DNA of 64,000 nucleotides, taken from NCBI RefSeq assembly GCF_016612865.1, contig NZ_JAENZZ010000001.1, forward strand, positions 992,001 to 1,056,000, read 5' to 3'. Under the pieces are notes generated by a model that was given only the letters and a program-made list of their open reading frames with translations, was not told where the DNA came from and did not search any database. This stretch comes from Blastococcus sp. TML/M2B (lineage in GTDB: Bacteria > Actinomycetota > Actinomycetes > Mycobacteriales > Geodermatophilaceae). This document shows positions 27,949-38,462 of the stretch, one piece after another; position 1 is the first letter of the stretch; each line of letters starts with the position of its first letter. Position numbers and translations under genes: made by a program.

Positions 27949-28506
27949 ATGTCCCGCCGTACCGCCTCCCGGGCGCTGCTCGCCGTCGCCGCCGCCGTCT
28001 CCCTGGTCGCCTGCGGCGACTCCGACGACGGGTCCGACGCCGCGGCGAGCAGCTCCGCCGAGCCGACGCAGCAGGCCTGCGAGTCGCGCCCGGCGACCGA
28101 GGAGCCGCTCGAGGGCGTCTCCGCCGACCTGGCCGAGCGGCCGGAGGTGCCCGGGACCGATGCCGCCCCGCCCTGCGACCTGGTGATCAGCGACATCGTC
28201 GTCGGCACCGGCGCGGTCGCCGAGACCGGCGGCACGGCGGCGGTGAAGTACGTCGGCGCCTTCTACGAGACCGGTGAGGAGTTCGACTCGTCCTGGTCCC
28301 GGTCGGCCGACGAGACGATCCCGGTGCCCCTCGGCGGCGGCCGGGTCATCCCCGGCTTCGAGCAGGGCATCGAGGGCATGCAGGTCGGCGGGCGTCGGGT
28401 GGTCACCATCCCGAGCGACCTGGGCTACGGCGACGCGGGCCGCGCACCGATCCCCGGCGGCGCCACCCTCGTGTTCGTGCTCGACCTCGTCGAGGTCAGC
28501 CCCTGA
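27949..28506 (+). CDS. FKBP-type peptidyl-prolyl isomerase, lipoprotein
   Basis: The ATG at 27949, behind AGGAGTG, starts a 185-residue protein. A lipoprotein signal (ALLAVAAAVSLVACG) is followed by an acidic/Ser linker and a C-terminal FKBP domain: VKYVGAFYETGEEFDSSW, IPGFEQGIEGMQVGGRR, SDLGYGDAGRAPIPG and LVFVLDLVEV. The conserved aromatic and Asp residues of the FK506 pocket (Tyr, Phe-Asp, Gly-Tyr-Gly) are present. It should assist folding of secreted proteins on the outer side of the membrane. The next gene starts within its stop codon (TGATG), so they form one operon. Confidence 0.92.
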   Translation: MSRRTASRALLAVAAAVSLVACGDSDDGSDAAASSSAEPTQQACESRPATEEPLEGVSADLAERPEVPGTDAAPPCDLVISDIVVGTGAVAETGGTAAVKYVGAFYETGEEFDSSWSRSADETIPVPLGGGRVIPGFEQGIEGMQVGGRRVVTIPSDLGYGDAGRAPIPGGATLVFVLDLVEVSP

Positions 28507-29120
28507 TGCGCAGCCGTGCCGCGCTGGTCCCCGCCGTCGTCCTGGCGCTGGCCGCGACCGCCTGCGGGCACGCGGACGGCGAGGTCGGCGTCATCGCCAC
28601 GGTGACGCCCTCCAGCAGCAGTGCCGCCCCGACGACGGCGGCGGTCGCGCCCATCGACGCGGGGGCCGAGCTCAACGAGCGGGGCAACATCGTGAAGGCG
28701 GTCGGCGAGCCGGGTGGGATCCGCCGGACGGCCGATCCGGAGGCGCCGACGGTGCTGACTTTCACCGTCGAGGACATGGTCATCAACCCGGAGTGCGACA
28801 GCGGGTTCGAGCTGGCCCCCGCGACGGCCAACTACCTGGGCATCCGCATGCGGGTGGAGACGACGCCGGACTACGACCCGCGCCAGCTGCGCACGATCTC
28901 CGAGTACGACTTCGCGATCCTCGACGCCGACGGCACGCCGCTGCCCGACGTGATCGGCAACGGGCAGGTCTGCTTCGGCGAGGAGGACGAGCTCTCGCAC
29001 CGCCGGTTCGGCCCGGGCCTCGCGTACGAGGGGTGGGTCGTGCTGGACATGCCGATCCGCACCGGCACGCTGGTCTACCAGCCGGCCGACCAGCCCAACG
29101 GGTGGGAGTGGGCGTTCTGA
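28506..29120 (+). CDS. Putative lipoprotein of unknown function (DUF4352-like)
   Basis: The 204-residue protein starts with a lipoprotein signal (AVVLALAATACG). A Ser/Thr/Ala linker and a beta-rich domain follow: VLTFTVEDMVINPECDSG, NYLGIRMRVETT and EGWVVLDMPIRTGTLVYQP. The alternation resembles the telokin/Ig-like DUF4352 domain of secreted actinobacterial proteins. Two cysteines (NPEC and QVCFGEE) could form a disulfide. It is coupled to the FKBP gene with a one-base overlap, so the isomerase may act on it or on shared envelope targets. Confidence 0.7.
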   Translation: MRSRAALVPAVVLALAATACGHADGEVGVIATVTPSSSSAAPTTAAVAPIDAGAELNERGNIVKAVGEPGGIRRTADPEAPTVLTFTVEDMVINPECDSGFELAPATANYLGIRMRVETTPDYDPRQLRTISEYDFAILDADGTPLPDVIGNGQVCFGEEDELSHRRFGPGLAYEGWVVLDMPIRTGTLVYQPADQPNGWEWAF

Positions 29121-29263
29121 CCGTCGGGTGACCGCAGGTCGGCCGAGGGCTCCGCCGCCGGGTCGTCCGCCGGTTCCCAGGCGGCGGTCGACCGCCGGCC
29201 CAGGGCGATGATCACGGCCGTCTCGGCCGCCAGGCCGAGCACGGAGACCCAAATCCAGGCCAT
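29075..29263 (-). CDS. Small single-pass membrane protein
   Basis: The ATG at 29263 gives a 62-residue protein with one transmembrane helix (IWVSVLGLAAETAVIIAL, residues 3-20), then GRRSTAAWEP and a polar, acidic tail. Its 3' end overlaps the end of the convergent lipoprotein gene by 46 bases. Tiny membrane proteins of this shape are common beside actinobacterial genes, but I know no function. An over-called frame is possible. Confidence 0.4.
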   Translation of the reverse strand: MAWIWVSVLGLAAETAVIIALGRRSTAAWEPADDPAAEPSADLRSPDGQNAHSHPLGWSAGW

Positions 29264-29396
29264 GCGTCGCCTCCGGGTGCAGGGCCGGCTCGGCCCGGGA
29301 TGTGCTGCCGGCGCCCCGTCGCGCAGCGGAGCCGATGGTGCCGGTCCCAGGGGCGGGCGGGCTCCTCCGCCGGGGATGAGCCGCACCGGGTACCGC

Positions 29397-30143
29397 TCAG
29401 CCCAGCCGGTGGGCGGCGACGGCCGCGACGGTGCCGAGCGTGTTCGTCGCGAGGTGTAGGAGGGCCGGGGCCACCAGGCTGCCGCTGCGCAGCCGGAGCC
29501 AGCTGAACAGGGCCCCCGCGCACGCGGTGAAGGCGCAGACGCCCACCACCAGCAGTGCGCGCAGCCAGGCGGAGTCGCCCAGGTCGTTGGCCGCGAGGCC
29601 GCTGAGGGTGGGCCGGACGTGCCAGGCCCCGAAGACGACCGCGGCCACGGCCACCGCCCGGCCGACCGGCAGCACCCGGACGAGCGCGGCCAGCAGGACG
29701 CCCCGGAAGGCGACCTCCTCCCACAGCACCGTCCCGAGCGGGATGCGGACGAGGAGCTCACCGGCGAGGTCTGCGCCGTCCCGGCCGGCGGCGCGGGCGT
29801 CCGCGAGCAGCGGCCGGAGGACCGGGACGACGACGGCGACGGCGAGCCCGACCGCCACGAGGCCGAACGCGGCGCCACCCCACCGGAGCCCGGCCGCCAC
29901 CCGGTGCCGGGACAGCCCGAGCGCCGCCCACGACAGGCCGCTCCACCGCGCCACCGCCAGCAGGACGGCGCTCGCGGCGAGGTTCACCGGCACGTAGGCC
30001 GCCGACGGCACCCGGCCGACGAGGACCCCGTTCCACACCGGCAGCAGCACGACCAGGGCGGCCGCGAACGCCCGGTCCGTCGTCGACGGGACGTGCGCGG
30101 CCGACGGTCGGCGCGCGGCGCGGGTCACCCGCGCAGGCTCCAC
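29397..30143 (-). CDS. CPBP-family intramembrane metalloprotease
   Basis: The 248-residue protein has about seven hydrophobic helices and the CPBP (Abi/CAAX-protease) motifs. These are EEVAFRG (EExxxR) at about residue 141, FGAWHVRPT with the second-helix histidine, and the C-terminal HLATN. In this family the two glutamates and two histidines form a membrane-embedded active site. Bacterial members act in peptide maturation, bacteriocin self-immunity or unknown proteolysis. There is no bacteriocin gene nearby. The gene stands between a small membrane protein and the 2-hydroxyacid oxidase, on the same strand as the latter. Confidence 0.88.
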   Translation of the reverse strand: MEPARVTRAARRPSAAHVPSTTDRAFAAALVVLLPVWNGVLVGRVPSAAYVPVNLAASAVLLAVARWSGLSWAALGLSRHRVAAGLRWGGAAFGLVAVGLAVAVVVPVLRPLLADARAAGRDGADLAGELLVRIPLGTVLWEEVAFRGVLLAALVRVLPVGRAVAVAAVVFGAWHVRPTLSGLAANDLGDSAWLRALLVVGVCAFTACAGALFSWLRLRSGSLVAPALLHLATNTLGTVAAVAAHRLG

Positions 30144-30186
30144 CCCGGGAGCGGGGACGGCGTCGCCCCCGGCGGACGAGCCCGGC

Positions 30187-31353
30187 CTAGCCGACGGGCC
30201 GCAGCGCCTCGCGGGTCAGGGAGGCGATCGACGGGTAGCCGTTGACCGCCATCGTCAGGTCGATCTCCGCCAGCAGGCAGCGCAGCACGTGCTCGATGCC
30301 CTCCTGGCCGCCGACGGCGAGGCCGTAGGCGTAGGGCCGCCCCACCGCGACCGCCCGGGCGCCCAGGGCCAGGGCCTTGACGACGTCGGGCCCCCCGCGG
30401 ACCCCGCTGTCGAAGATGACCGGCGCATCGCCCGCGGCGTCCACGACGTCGGGCAGGCAGTCCAGCGCCGGGAGCCCGCCGTTGGCCTGCCGGCCGCCGT
30501 GGTTGGAGCAGTAGATGCCGTCGACGCCGGCGTCGATCGCGCGGCGGGCGTCGTCGGGGGAGCAGATCCCCTTGAGCAGGATCGGCAGCGTGGTGAGCGA
30601 CCGCAGCCAGCCCAGGTCGTCCCAGCTCAGGCTCTGGTTGCCGAAGATCGAGGCCCAGTGGCCGACGGCGCCCTGCGGGTCCTCCTCCGGCGGCGCGGCC
30701 AGCCGGGAGCGGAACACCGGGTCGGAGGTGTAGTTGGCCAGGCACAGGCCGGTCAGCTGAGGGAAGCTCGCGATCGTCAGGTCGCGGGGCCGCCAACCGA
30801 GCGTGAGCGTGTCCAGCGTGATGACGATGGCGGTGAAGCCGGCGGCCTCGGCCCGCCGGACCAGGCTCTCGGTGAGCTCGCGGTCGTTCGGCGGGTAGAG
30901 CTGGAACCAGCCGGGGGTGTCCCCGAGCGCTGCGGCGACGTCCTCCATCGGGTCCTGCATGAGCGTGGAGGCGATCATGGGGACGCCGGTGGTCGCGGCG
31001 GCACGGGCCGTGGTCAGGTCGCCGTGGCCCTCGGGCTCGCAGATGCCGATCACGCCGACCGGGGCGAGCATCAGCGGGCTCGGGAGCTGCTGGCCGAACA
31101 GCTCGACGCCCAGCTCGCGCTGGGCGGCGCCGGAGAGCATGCGGGGCATGAGCCCCCACCGCTCGAAGGCGTGCACGTTGATGCGCTGGGTGTGCTCGTT
31201 GCCCGCACCCCCGGCGACGTAGGACCAGACCTCCTCGGTCATGGCGGCCTCCGCGGCGCGCTCGAGGGCGCCGTACTCCATGGGCAGCGACGGCTTCTGG
31301 CCGACCAGCCCGTTGAAGTAGATCCCGAACTGCCAGTCGCCGTGGTTGGCCAC
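30187..31353 (-). CDS. FMN-dependent alpha-hydroxy-acid oxidase/dehydrogenase
   Basis: The TIM-barrel protein of the lactate oxidase/glycolate oxidase family has the catalytic SNHGGRQ motif, the FMN lysine in LPILLKGI, Tyr in YVAGGAGNE, and the phosphate-binding DSGVRGGPDVVKALALGA and GRPYAYG. It oxidises an L-2-hydroxy acid to the 2-oxo acid. I place the start at the GTG at 31353, behind GAGGAG, giving 388 residues. A longer frame to 31488 has no ribosome site. It is divergent from the P450 cluster and shares its regulatory region, so co-regulation is plausible. The substrate is unknown. Confidence 0.88.
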   Translation of the reverse strand: MANHGDWQFGIYFNGLVGQKPSLPMEYGALERAAEAAMTEEVWSYVAGGAGNEHTQRINVHAFERWGLMPRMLSGAAQRELGVELFGQQLPSPLMLAPVGVIGICEPEGHGDLTTARAAATTGVPMIASTLMQDPMEDVAAALGDTPGWFQLYPPNDRELTESLVRRAEAAGFTAIVITLDTLTLGWRPRDLTIASFPQLTGLCLANYTSDPVFRSRLAAPPEEDPQGAVGHWASIFGNQSLSWDDLGWLRSLTTLPILLKGICSPDDARRAIDAGVDGIYCSNHGGRQANGGLPALDCLPDVVDAAGDAPVIFDSGVRGGPDVVKALALGARAVAVGRPYAYGLAVGGQEGIEHVLRCLLAEIDLTMAVNGYPSIASLTREALRPVG

Positions 31354-31464
31354 GTGCACTCCTCGTGGGTCGGGCCGGCGCGCGGGGAGCCCACCGATCG
31401 GGCGCATCGTAGGCAGCGGTGCCGACGAGGGACCGGTCGTCGCGTTCCGAGCCGCGGCTGACCC

Positions 31465-31503
31465 CCTTGACGGCGTGACCTGAACCACATTTCATTTCCG
31501 GGC
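31465..31503 (+). promoter_or_regulatory. P450 promoter with conserved operator-like element (site 1)
   Basis: A TTGAC -35-like box at about 31467 is followed by CGTGACCTGAACCACA (31474-31489) and TTCATTTC just before the ATG at 31504. The same arrangement recurs upstream of the TetR gene. This copy is an imperfect version of the dyad there. It lies between the divergent 2-hydroxyacid oxidase gene and the first P450 gene. Confidence 0.55.
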
Positions 31504-32775
31504 ATGACCGTCGACGACAGGTTCGCCGAGTTCCGCGAGCAGCAGGCCGAGCGGGAGGACCTGGGTACCTGGAACGAGATCGTCACGGGGCCCGTGTCGG
31601 ACTGGGCGACGGACTTCTCGCACACGGAGCCGGAGTACGCGCAGCGCGCGATCGAGATCTGGGCGGACCTCCCCGAGCGGTGCCCGATCGCGCGCACCGA
31701 GCGGTTCGGCGGCGCCTGGCTGCCGACCCGGTACGAGGACGTCCAGGCGATCGCCTACGACACCGAGCACTTCAGCTCCCGGGCCATCATCGCCGGCAAC
31801 TACCGCCCGCCGCTGGACATCGCACCGGTCGGCGGTGAGCCGCCCATCTCCTCGGACCCGCCGTTCCACCACGACGCCCGCAAGCTGCTGCTGCCGGCGT
31901 TCACCAAGGCGAACGTCGCGAAGCAGGCGGTCACGACCGAGGCCTTCTGCCACTCGCTGATCGACGGCTTCGCGGGGCGGGACGTCGTCGACGCCGCCAC
32001 CGAGTACGGCATGCACATCCCGATCCGCGTGATCGCCGACATGCTCGGCTTCCCGGCCGAGGACAGTGACCGGTTCAAGCACTTCGTCGAGGACGCCCTC
32101 GAGGGCATCAACACCCCGCTCGAGGAGCGCGAGGCGCAGCCCGACCAGCTCTTCGACTACCTCCTCGCGCAGATCCAGGACCACCTGGACAACCCGCGCG
32201 AGGACCTCACCACGTACCTGCTCAACGCCGAGCTGTACGGCCAGAAGCTGGAGCCGCAGCACGTCGCCGGCACGATGGCGCTGCTGCTCATCGCCGGCAT
32301 CGACACCACCTGGAGCGCGATCGGGGCCTCGCTCTGGCACCTCGCCCAGCACCCGGAGGACCGGCGCCGGATGGTCGAGGAGCCGGCCGTGCGGGCGACG
32401 GCCGTGGAGGAGTTCCTGCGCGCCTACGCGCCGGTCACCATGGCCCGGCTGGTGAAGGAGGACATCGCGTTCGGCGGCGTCGAGATGAAGGCCGAGGACT
32501 GGGTGCTGCTGCCCTTCCCGGCCGCCAACCGCGACCCCGAGCGCTTCGAGCGCGCCGACGAGGTGCTCATCGACCGCGAGGTGAACCGGCACGCGGCATT
32601 CGGGCTCGGCATCCACCGCTGCGTCGGGTCGCACCTCGCCCGCATGGAGCTGCGGATCGCCCTCGACGTCTGGATGGACCGCATCCCCGACTTCGAGCTC
32701 GCGGACCCGGCGGCCGTGCGCTGGTCGACCGGGCAGATCCGGGGGCCGCGGAGCCTCCCGCTCCGGCTGCGCTGA
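31504..32775 (+). CDS. Cytochrome P450 (first of tandem pair)
   Basis: The 423-residue bacterial class I P450 has I-helix AGIDTTW, the K-helix ExxR in EEFLRAYAPV, and heme-binding FGLGIHRCVGSHLAR with Cys373. It lacks a membrane anchor and should be a soluble monooxygenase taking electrons from a ferredoxin, probably the one encoded downstream. A block of over 50 residues around SSDPPFHHDARKLLLP is identical to the second P450, so the pair arose by duplication and perhaps gene conversion. A TetR gene lies between the copies. The substrate is unknown; terpene or fatty-acid oxidation would fit the neighbourhood. Confidence 0.95.
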   Translation: MTVDDRFAEFREQQAEREDLGTWNEIVTGPVSDWATDFSHTEPEYAQRAIEIWADLPERCPIARTERFGGAWLPTRYEDVQAIAYDTEHFSSRAIIAGNYRPPLDIAPVGGEPPISSDPPFHHDARKLLLPAFTKANVAKQAVTTEAFCHSLIDGFAGRDVVDAATEYGMHIPIRVIADMLGFPAEDSDRFKHFVEDALEGINTPLEEREAQPDQLFDYLLAQIQDHLDNPREDLTTYLLNAELYGQKLEPQHVAGTMALLLIAGIDTTWSAIGASLWHLAQHPEDRRRMVEEPAVRATAVEEFLRAYAPVTMARLVKEDIAFGGVEMKAEDWVLLPFPAANRDPERFERADEVLIDREVNRHAAFGLGIHRCVGSHLARMELRIALDVWMDRIPDFELADPAAVRWSTGQIRGPRSLPLRLR

Positions 32776-32801
32776 GCCCACCTACGTCGCGCCCCAGGCC
32801 C

Positions 32802-32836
32802 TTGACATTGTGAACTGAATCACATGTCATTTCGCC
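32802..32836 (+). promoter_or_regulatory. TetR-gene promoter with TGTGA-N6-TCACA palindrome (site 2)
   Basis: TTGACA (32802-32807) is followed by the perfect dyad TGTGAACTGAATCACA (32809-32824), then GTCATTTC and the ATG at 32837. The dyad matches the CRP/GlxR-type consensus TGTGA-N6-TCACA. It is related to site 1 at 31474-31489 (3 of 16 positions differ). Either a Crp-family regulator or the adjacent TetR protein could bind both sites. Confidence 0.65.
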
Positions 32837-33455
32837 ATGGGGCGCACGGTGGGGGCGAACGCGGAGGACACCCGGCGGCGCCTGCTGCGCGCTGCCGCTG
32901 ACGTCTTCGCCGCCCGCGGCTACGACGGCACCCGCGTGGCCGACATCGCCAGGGCGGCGGGGCTGAGCAACGGCGCGCTGTACTGCTCACTTCGCCTCCC
33001 GGGCCGAGCTGCTCATCGGCGCGCTGCGCACGCACGGGCGCCGGCCGCTGGAGGAGCTGGTGGCCCGGTTCCCGACCCGGTCGGTGGCCGACCTGCTCCT
33101 CCAGACCGGCGCGGCGCTGCGCCGGCGACCGGACCCCGACGGCTTCCTCGCCGTCGAGGCGCTGATCGCCGCCCGGCACCACGGCGAGGTGGCGACGGCG
33201 CTGCGCGACTACATCCGCGAGCGCGCCGACTGGCTGGCCTCCCTGGTCCGCGACGGCCAGGCCCGCGGGGAGCTGGACCCCGCTCTGTCGCCCCAGGCGG
33301 TCGCGCACTTCTGCCTGGCCCTGGCCGCCGGCACCACGCTGATCGGCCCCGACCTGCACGACGTCGGCGACGAGGAGTGGACCGAAATCCTCATCCGCGT
33401 CGTCAGCTGCCTGGACCCCGTCCGCACCGGAGAAGAGATCGGAACCCACGCATGA
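32837..33455 (+). pseudogene. TetR-family regulator, frameshifted in the HTH region
   Basis: The N-terminus is a standard TetR DNA-binding domain (RRRLLRAAADVFAARGYDGT, VADIARAAGLSNGALY). One extra base at about 32984 then throws the frame. Removing it restores the expected AHFASRAELLIGALRTHG and an intact ligand-binding domain up to the TGA at 33453-33455 (619 bases, 206 codons plus one). The repaired protein of 205 residues would be a normal TetR regulator of the surrounding P450 genes. Its stop overlaps the ferredoxin start (ATGA). The lesion is either an assembly error or a recent loss that would deregulate the cluster. Confidence 0.8.
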
Positions 33456-33667
33456 GAGTCAGCATCGATTCCGCGACGTGCCAGGGGCACGGCCGCTGCT
33501 ACGACCTCGCCCCCGACCTGTTCGGCGAGGACGAGGAGGGCTACGCCACGCTCACCGCCCTGACCGCGGACGGCGAGGTGCCCGCCGGCCGGGAGGGCGA
33601 CGTGCGGCTGGCCGCCGCCAACTGCCCGGAGTCCGCGGTGCTCGTCCACGAGGAGGCGCGGCTGTGA
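33452..33667 (+). CDS. P450-associated [3Fe-4S] ferredoxin
   Basis: The 71-residue acidic ferredoxin has C10-x5-C16 in CQGHGRC and C58-P in NCPE. This is the three-cysteine pattern of actinobacterial P450 redox partners, in which the usual second cysteine is replaced (here by His13). It starts in an ATGA overlap with the TetR gene and ends in a GTGA overlap with the second P450 gene, so all three are translated as a unit. It should pass electrons one at a time from an unlinked ferredoxin reductase to one or both P450s. Confidence 0.93.
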   Translation: MRVSIDSATCQGHGRCYDLAPDLFGEDEEGYATLTALTADGEVPAGREGDVRLAAANCPESAVLVHEEARL

Positions 33668-34938
33668 CCGTCGACGACAGGTTCACCGAGGAGGCCAGGC
33701 AGCAGCGCATCGCCGAGTCCCAGCTCGGCACGGTCAACGAGATCATCACCGGCCCGGTGAAGGACTGGACCACGGACTTCTCGCACTTCGAGGAGGAGTA
33801 CGCGGAGAACGCGATCCAGATCTGGGACGACCTGCGCGGCCGCTGCCCCGTGGCGCACACCGAGCGGTTCGGCGGTGCCTGGCTGCCGACGCGCTACGAG
33901 GACGTGCAGGCGATCGCGTACGACACCGAGCACTTCACGTCGCGGGCGATCATCATCAGCAACGTCCGGCCGCCGCTGGACATCGCGCCGGTGGGCTTCG
34001 CCCCGCCGATCTCGTCGGACCCGCCGTTCCACCACGACGCGCGCAAGCTGCTGCTGCCGGCGTTCACCAAGGCGAACGTGGCCAAGCAGGCGGTGACGAC
34101 CGAGGCCTTCTGCCACTCGCTGATCGACGGCTTCGCCGGCCGGGACGTCGTCGACGCGGCGACCGAGTACGGCATGTACATCCCCATGCGGGTCATCGCC
34201 GACATGCTCGGCTTCCCCCAGGAGGACACGGAGAAGTTCACCCGCTTCGTCGAGAACGTGCTCGAGGGGGCGAACGACCCGATCGAGGAGCGCCAGGAGA
34301 GGGGCATGGCGCTCTCCAACTACCTGTTCGAGCAGGTCCGCGACCACATCGACAACCCGCGCGACGACCTGACCACCTACCTGCTCAACGCCGAGCTGTA
34401 CGGCCAGAAGCTCGAGCCGCAGCACGTGGTGGGCACGATGACGCTGCTGCTCATCGCCGGCATCGACACGACGTGGAGCGCCATCGGCGCCTCGCTGTGG
34501 CACCTCGCGAAGAACCCCGAGGACCGCAAGCGCCTGGTCGAGGACCGGTCGCTGCGGCCGAAGGCGGTCGAGGAGTTCCTCCGGGCCTACGCGCCGGTGA
34601 CCATGGCCCGCCTGGTCAAGGAGGACGTCGAGCTCGGCGGCGTGCAGATGAAGAAGGAGGACTGGGTCCTGCTGCCGTTCCCGGCCGCCAACCGCGACCC
34701 GGAGCGCTTCGAGCGGGCCGACGAGGTGGTCATCGACCGCGAGGTGAACCGGCACGCGGCCTTCGGGCTGGGCATCCACCGCTGCGTGGGTTCGCACCTG
34801 GCGCGGATGGAGCTGACGGTGGCGCTGGACGTCTGGCTGGACCGCGTCCCGGAGTTCAGCCTCGAGGACCCGGCCGCCGTCCGGTGGTCGGCGGGCCAGA
34901 TCCGCGGGCCCCGGGCCCTGCCGCTGCGCATCGGCTGA
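33664..34938 (+). CDS. Cytochrome P450 (second of tandem pair)
   Basis: The 424-residue P450 has AGIDTTW (I helix), EEFLRAYAPV (ExxR) and FGLGIHRCVGSHLAR (heme Cys374). It is a close paralog of the P450 at 31504, nearly identical over the middle of the protein and different mainly in the N-terminal region and around residues 185-225. The GTG start overlaps the ferredoxin stop by four bases. Small differences near the substrate-recognition parts (IIISNVRPP versus IIAGNYRPP) could give a different preference. It ends at a strong hairpin at 34953-34991. Confidence 0.95.
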   Translation: MTVDDRFTEEARQQRIAESQLGTVNEIITGPVKDWTTDFSHFEEEYAENAIQIWDDLRGRCPVAHTERFGGAWLPTRYEDVQAIAYDTEHFTSRAIIISNVRPPLDIAPVGFAPPISSDPPFHHDARKLLLPAFTKANVAKQAVTTEAFCHSLIDGFAGRDVVDAATEYGMYIPMRVIADMLGFPQEDTEKFTRFVENVLEGANDPIEERQERGMALSNYLFEQVRDHIDNPRDDLTTYLLNAELYGQKLEPQHVVGTMTLLLIAGIDTTWSAIGASLWHLAKNPEDRKRLVEDRSLRPKAVEEFLRAYAPVTMARLVKEDVELGGVQMKKEDWVLLPFPAANRDPERFERADEVVIDREVNRHAAFGLGIHRCVGSHLARMELTVALDVWLDRVPEFSLEDPAAVRWSAGQIRGPRALPLRIG

Positions 34939-34952
34939 CGGCTCGTCCCTCG

Positions 34953-34991
34953 CCCGGAGGGGACGCTCACGTGGTGGGCGCCCCCTCCGGG
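34953..34991 (+). terminator. Hairpin downstream of P450 operon
   Basis: The arms CCCGGAGGGG (34953-34962) and CCCCTCCGGG (34982-34991) pair perfectly, 15 bases after the P450 stop. No T-run follows, as is common for actinobacterial terminators. It would also separate the operon from the AhpD-like gene. Confidence 0.6.
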
Positions 34992-35026
34992 TGGAGCGGG
35001 TGGCCGCGGGGGAGGAGGAACCCTGC

Positions 35027-35642
35027 ATGAGGAGCGCGGACGACCACGCCGAGCCCCACCCGGCGGCGGGCGGGGCGCCCAGCCGCTTCCCCCTCGCCGA
35101 CCCGGCCGGTCTGCCCCCGGACCTGGCGGAGCGCTACGCCGACGTCGAGGAGCGGTCGGGCTTCCTGCCGAACGTATTCGCGGCGCTGGCCTGGCGGCCG
35201 GACGAGGCGCGCGCCTTCTTCGCCCTGAACGACGCGCTGATGGACAAGGACACCCCCGGTCTGTCCACCGGTGAGCGTGAGCTGATCGTCGTCGCCACCA
35301 GCGCGGCCAACGACTGCGCCTACTGCGTGGTCGCGCACGGCGCGATCGCCCGGATCCGCACGAAGGACCCCACCCTGGCCGACCTCGTCGCGGTCGACTG
35401 GCGGAAGGCGCCGCTGGAGGCGCGGATGCACGCCGTGCTCGACGTCGCCGTGCGGCTCGCCGTCGAGCCCGCATCGGTCACCGCTGCGGGACCTCGACCG
35501 GCTCCGCGGCCACGGCCTGACCGAGGACGACGTCTGGGACGTGGGAGCGATCACCGCCTTCTTCGGGTTGTCGAACCGGCTGGCGCACTTCGCCGCGATC
35601 CCGCCCAACCCCGAGTTCCACCTGCTCGGCCGGCTGCCCCGC

Positions 35643-35651
<9 letters not shown>
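35027..35651 (+). pseudogene. AhpD-like/carboxymuconolactone decarboxylase-family protein, frameshifted
   Basis: The ATG at 35027, behind GGAGGAGG, starts a protein of the peroxidase-related AhpD family. It has SGFLPNVFAALAWRPDEARAF-like helices and the redox motif CAYCVVAH (CxxC...H). One extra base at about 35480-35484 breaks the frame after VRLAVEPASVT. Corrected, it continues LRDLDRLRGHGLTEDD and AITAFFGLSNRLAHF and ends at 35651 (625 bases, 208 codons plus one). The corrected protein is full length for the family. The 3' end overlaps the end of the convergent copper ATPase gene by nine bases. An assembly error is likely. Confidence 0.78.
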
Positions 35652-37883
<2,232 letters not shown>

Positions 37884-37978
37884 GGCCCTCTCCTCTGCTG
37901 TGCCCTCCGCCACCGGCCGGCTGCCGTGCCCGTTCACGGCCCGGAGAGGCGGCGCTGGTGGCCTCGTACGGCGCCGAA

Positions 37979-37998
37979 CTTATACCCCCCTGGGGTAT
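37979..37998 (-). promoter_or_regulatory. CsoR-type copper operator over the copB promoter
   Basis: The palindrome ATACCCC-CCT-GGGGTAT (37982-37998) matches the operator core bound by CsoR-family repressors. On the minus strand a TATAAG -10-like box directly abuts it, with a weak TGGAAA -35-like box on the far side. The repressor would therefore cover the promoter about 95 bases ahead of the copB start. Confidence 0.8.
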
Positions 37999-38249
37999 TT
38001 TTCCAGGGGGTAGGAGGCGGATTCCAGGCGCCGCCGGGAGGCGGGCCGGTCGAGACACGGGGGGCAGCCACCAGTGAGCGCTTGCCGGCTGCACCGGCAG
38101 GAATGGCGCGGGTGCGACGAGCGGCGGTGAATCCGCCGCCGGCTTCCTGGGCGGACCGCCAGCCGGGCAGCAGGTCCAGGATCTCTGCCCCACCCGAACG
38201 GACCGGCCAGGGCGACGACCCCGTCGCCGCTGCGCACGGGGGCGGAACG
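37999..38249. other. Intergenic region between copB promoter and tRNA-His terminator
   Basis: About 250 bases without a supported gene. Overlapping frames on both strands are Arg/Pro-rich and look like chance openings in GC-rich DNA. I see no further regulatory site here. Confidence 0.5.
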
Positions 38250-38289
38250 GGTGGAGGCCCTGGTCAGCGAACTGACCAGGGCCTCCACC
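38250..38289 (-). terminator. 18-bp perfect hairpin downstream of tRNA-His
   Basis: The arms at 38250-38267 and 38272-38289 pair perfectly over 18 bp around a four-base loop (CGAA read on the plus strand). It begins a few bases past the 3' end of tRNA-His on the minus strand, the right place for its terminator. There is no T-run. Confidence 0.8.
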
Positions 38290-38292
38290 GTG

Positions 38293-38368
38293 TGGGGTGA
38301 GTGACGGGGCTCGAACCCGCGACACCCAGGATCACAACCTGGTGCTCTACCAGCTGAGCTACACCCAC
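38293..38368 (-). tRNA. tRNA-His(GTG)
   Basis: On the minus strand the acceptor stem GTGGGTG pairs with CACTCAC (one G-T), and the D arm is GCTC...GAGC. The anticodon stem CCAGG/CCTGG encloses TTGTGAT (anticodon GTG), and the T arm contains GGTTCGAGCC. The extra G at -1 that is diagnostic of tRNA-His (minus-strand base at 38369) opposes discriminator C73. CCA is encoded. Confidence 0.95.
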
Positions 38369-38462
38369 CATGTCCGTCCTCCGCGGGCGAGCGCGGAGGG
38401 GAACCGGCGCAACGATACCGGAGCGCTCCGCGGACCCGACGAGGCCCGGGGAGCGGCGTTCC

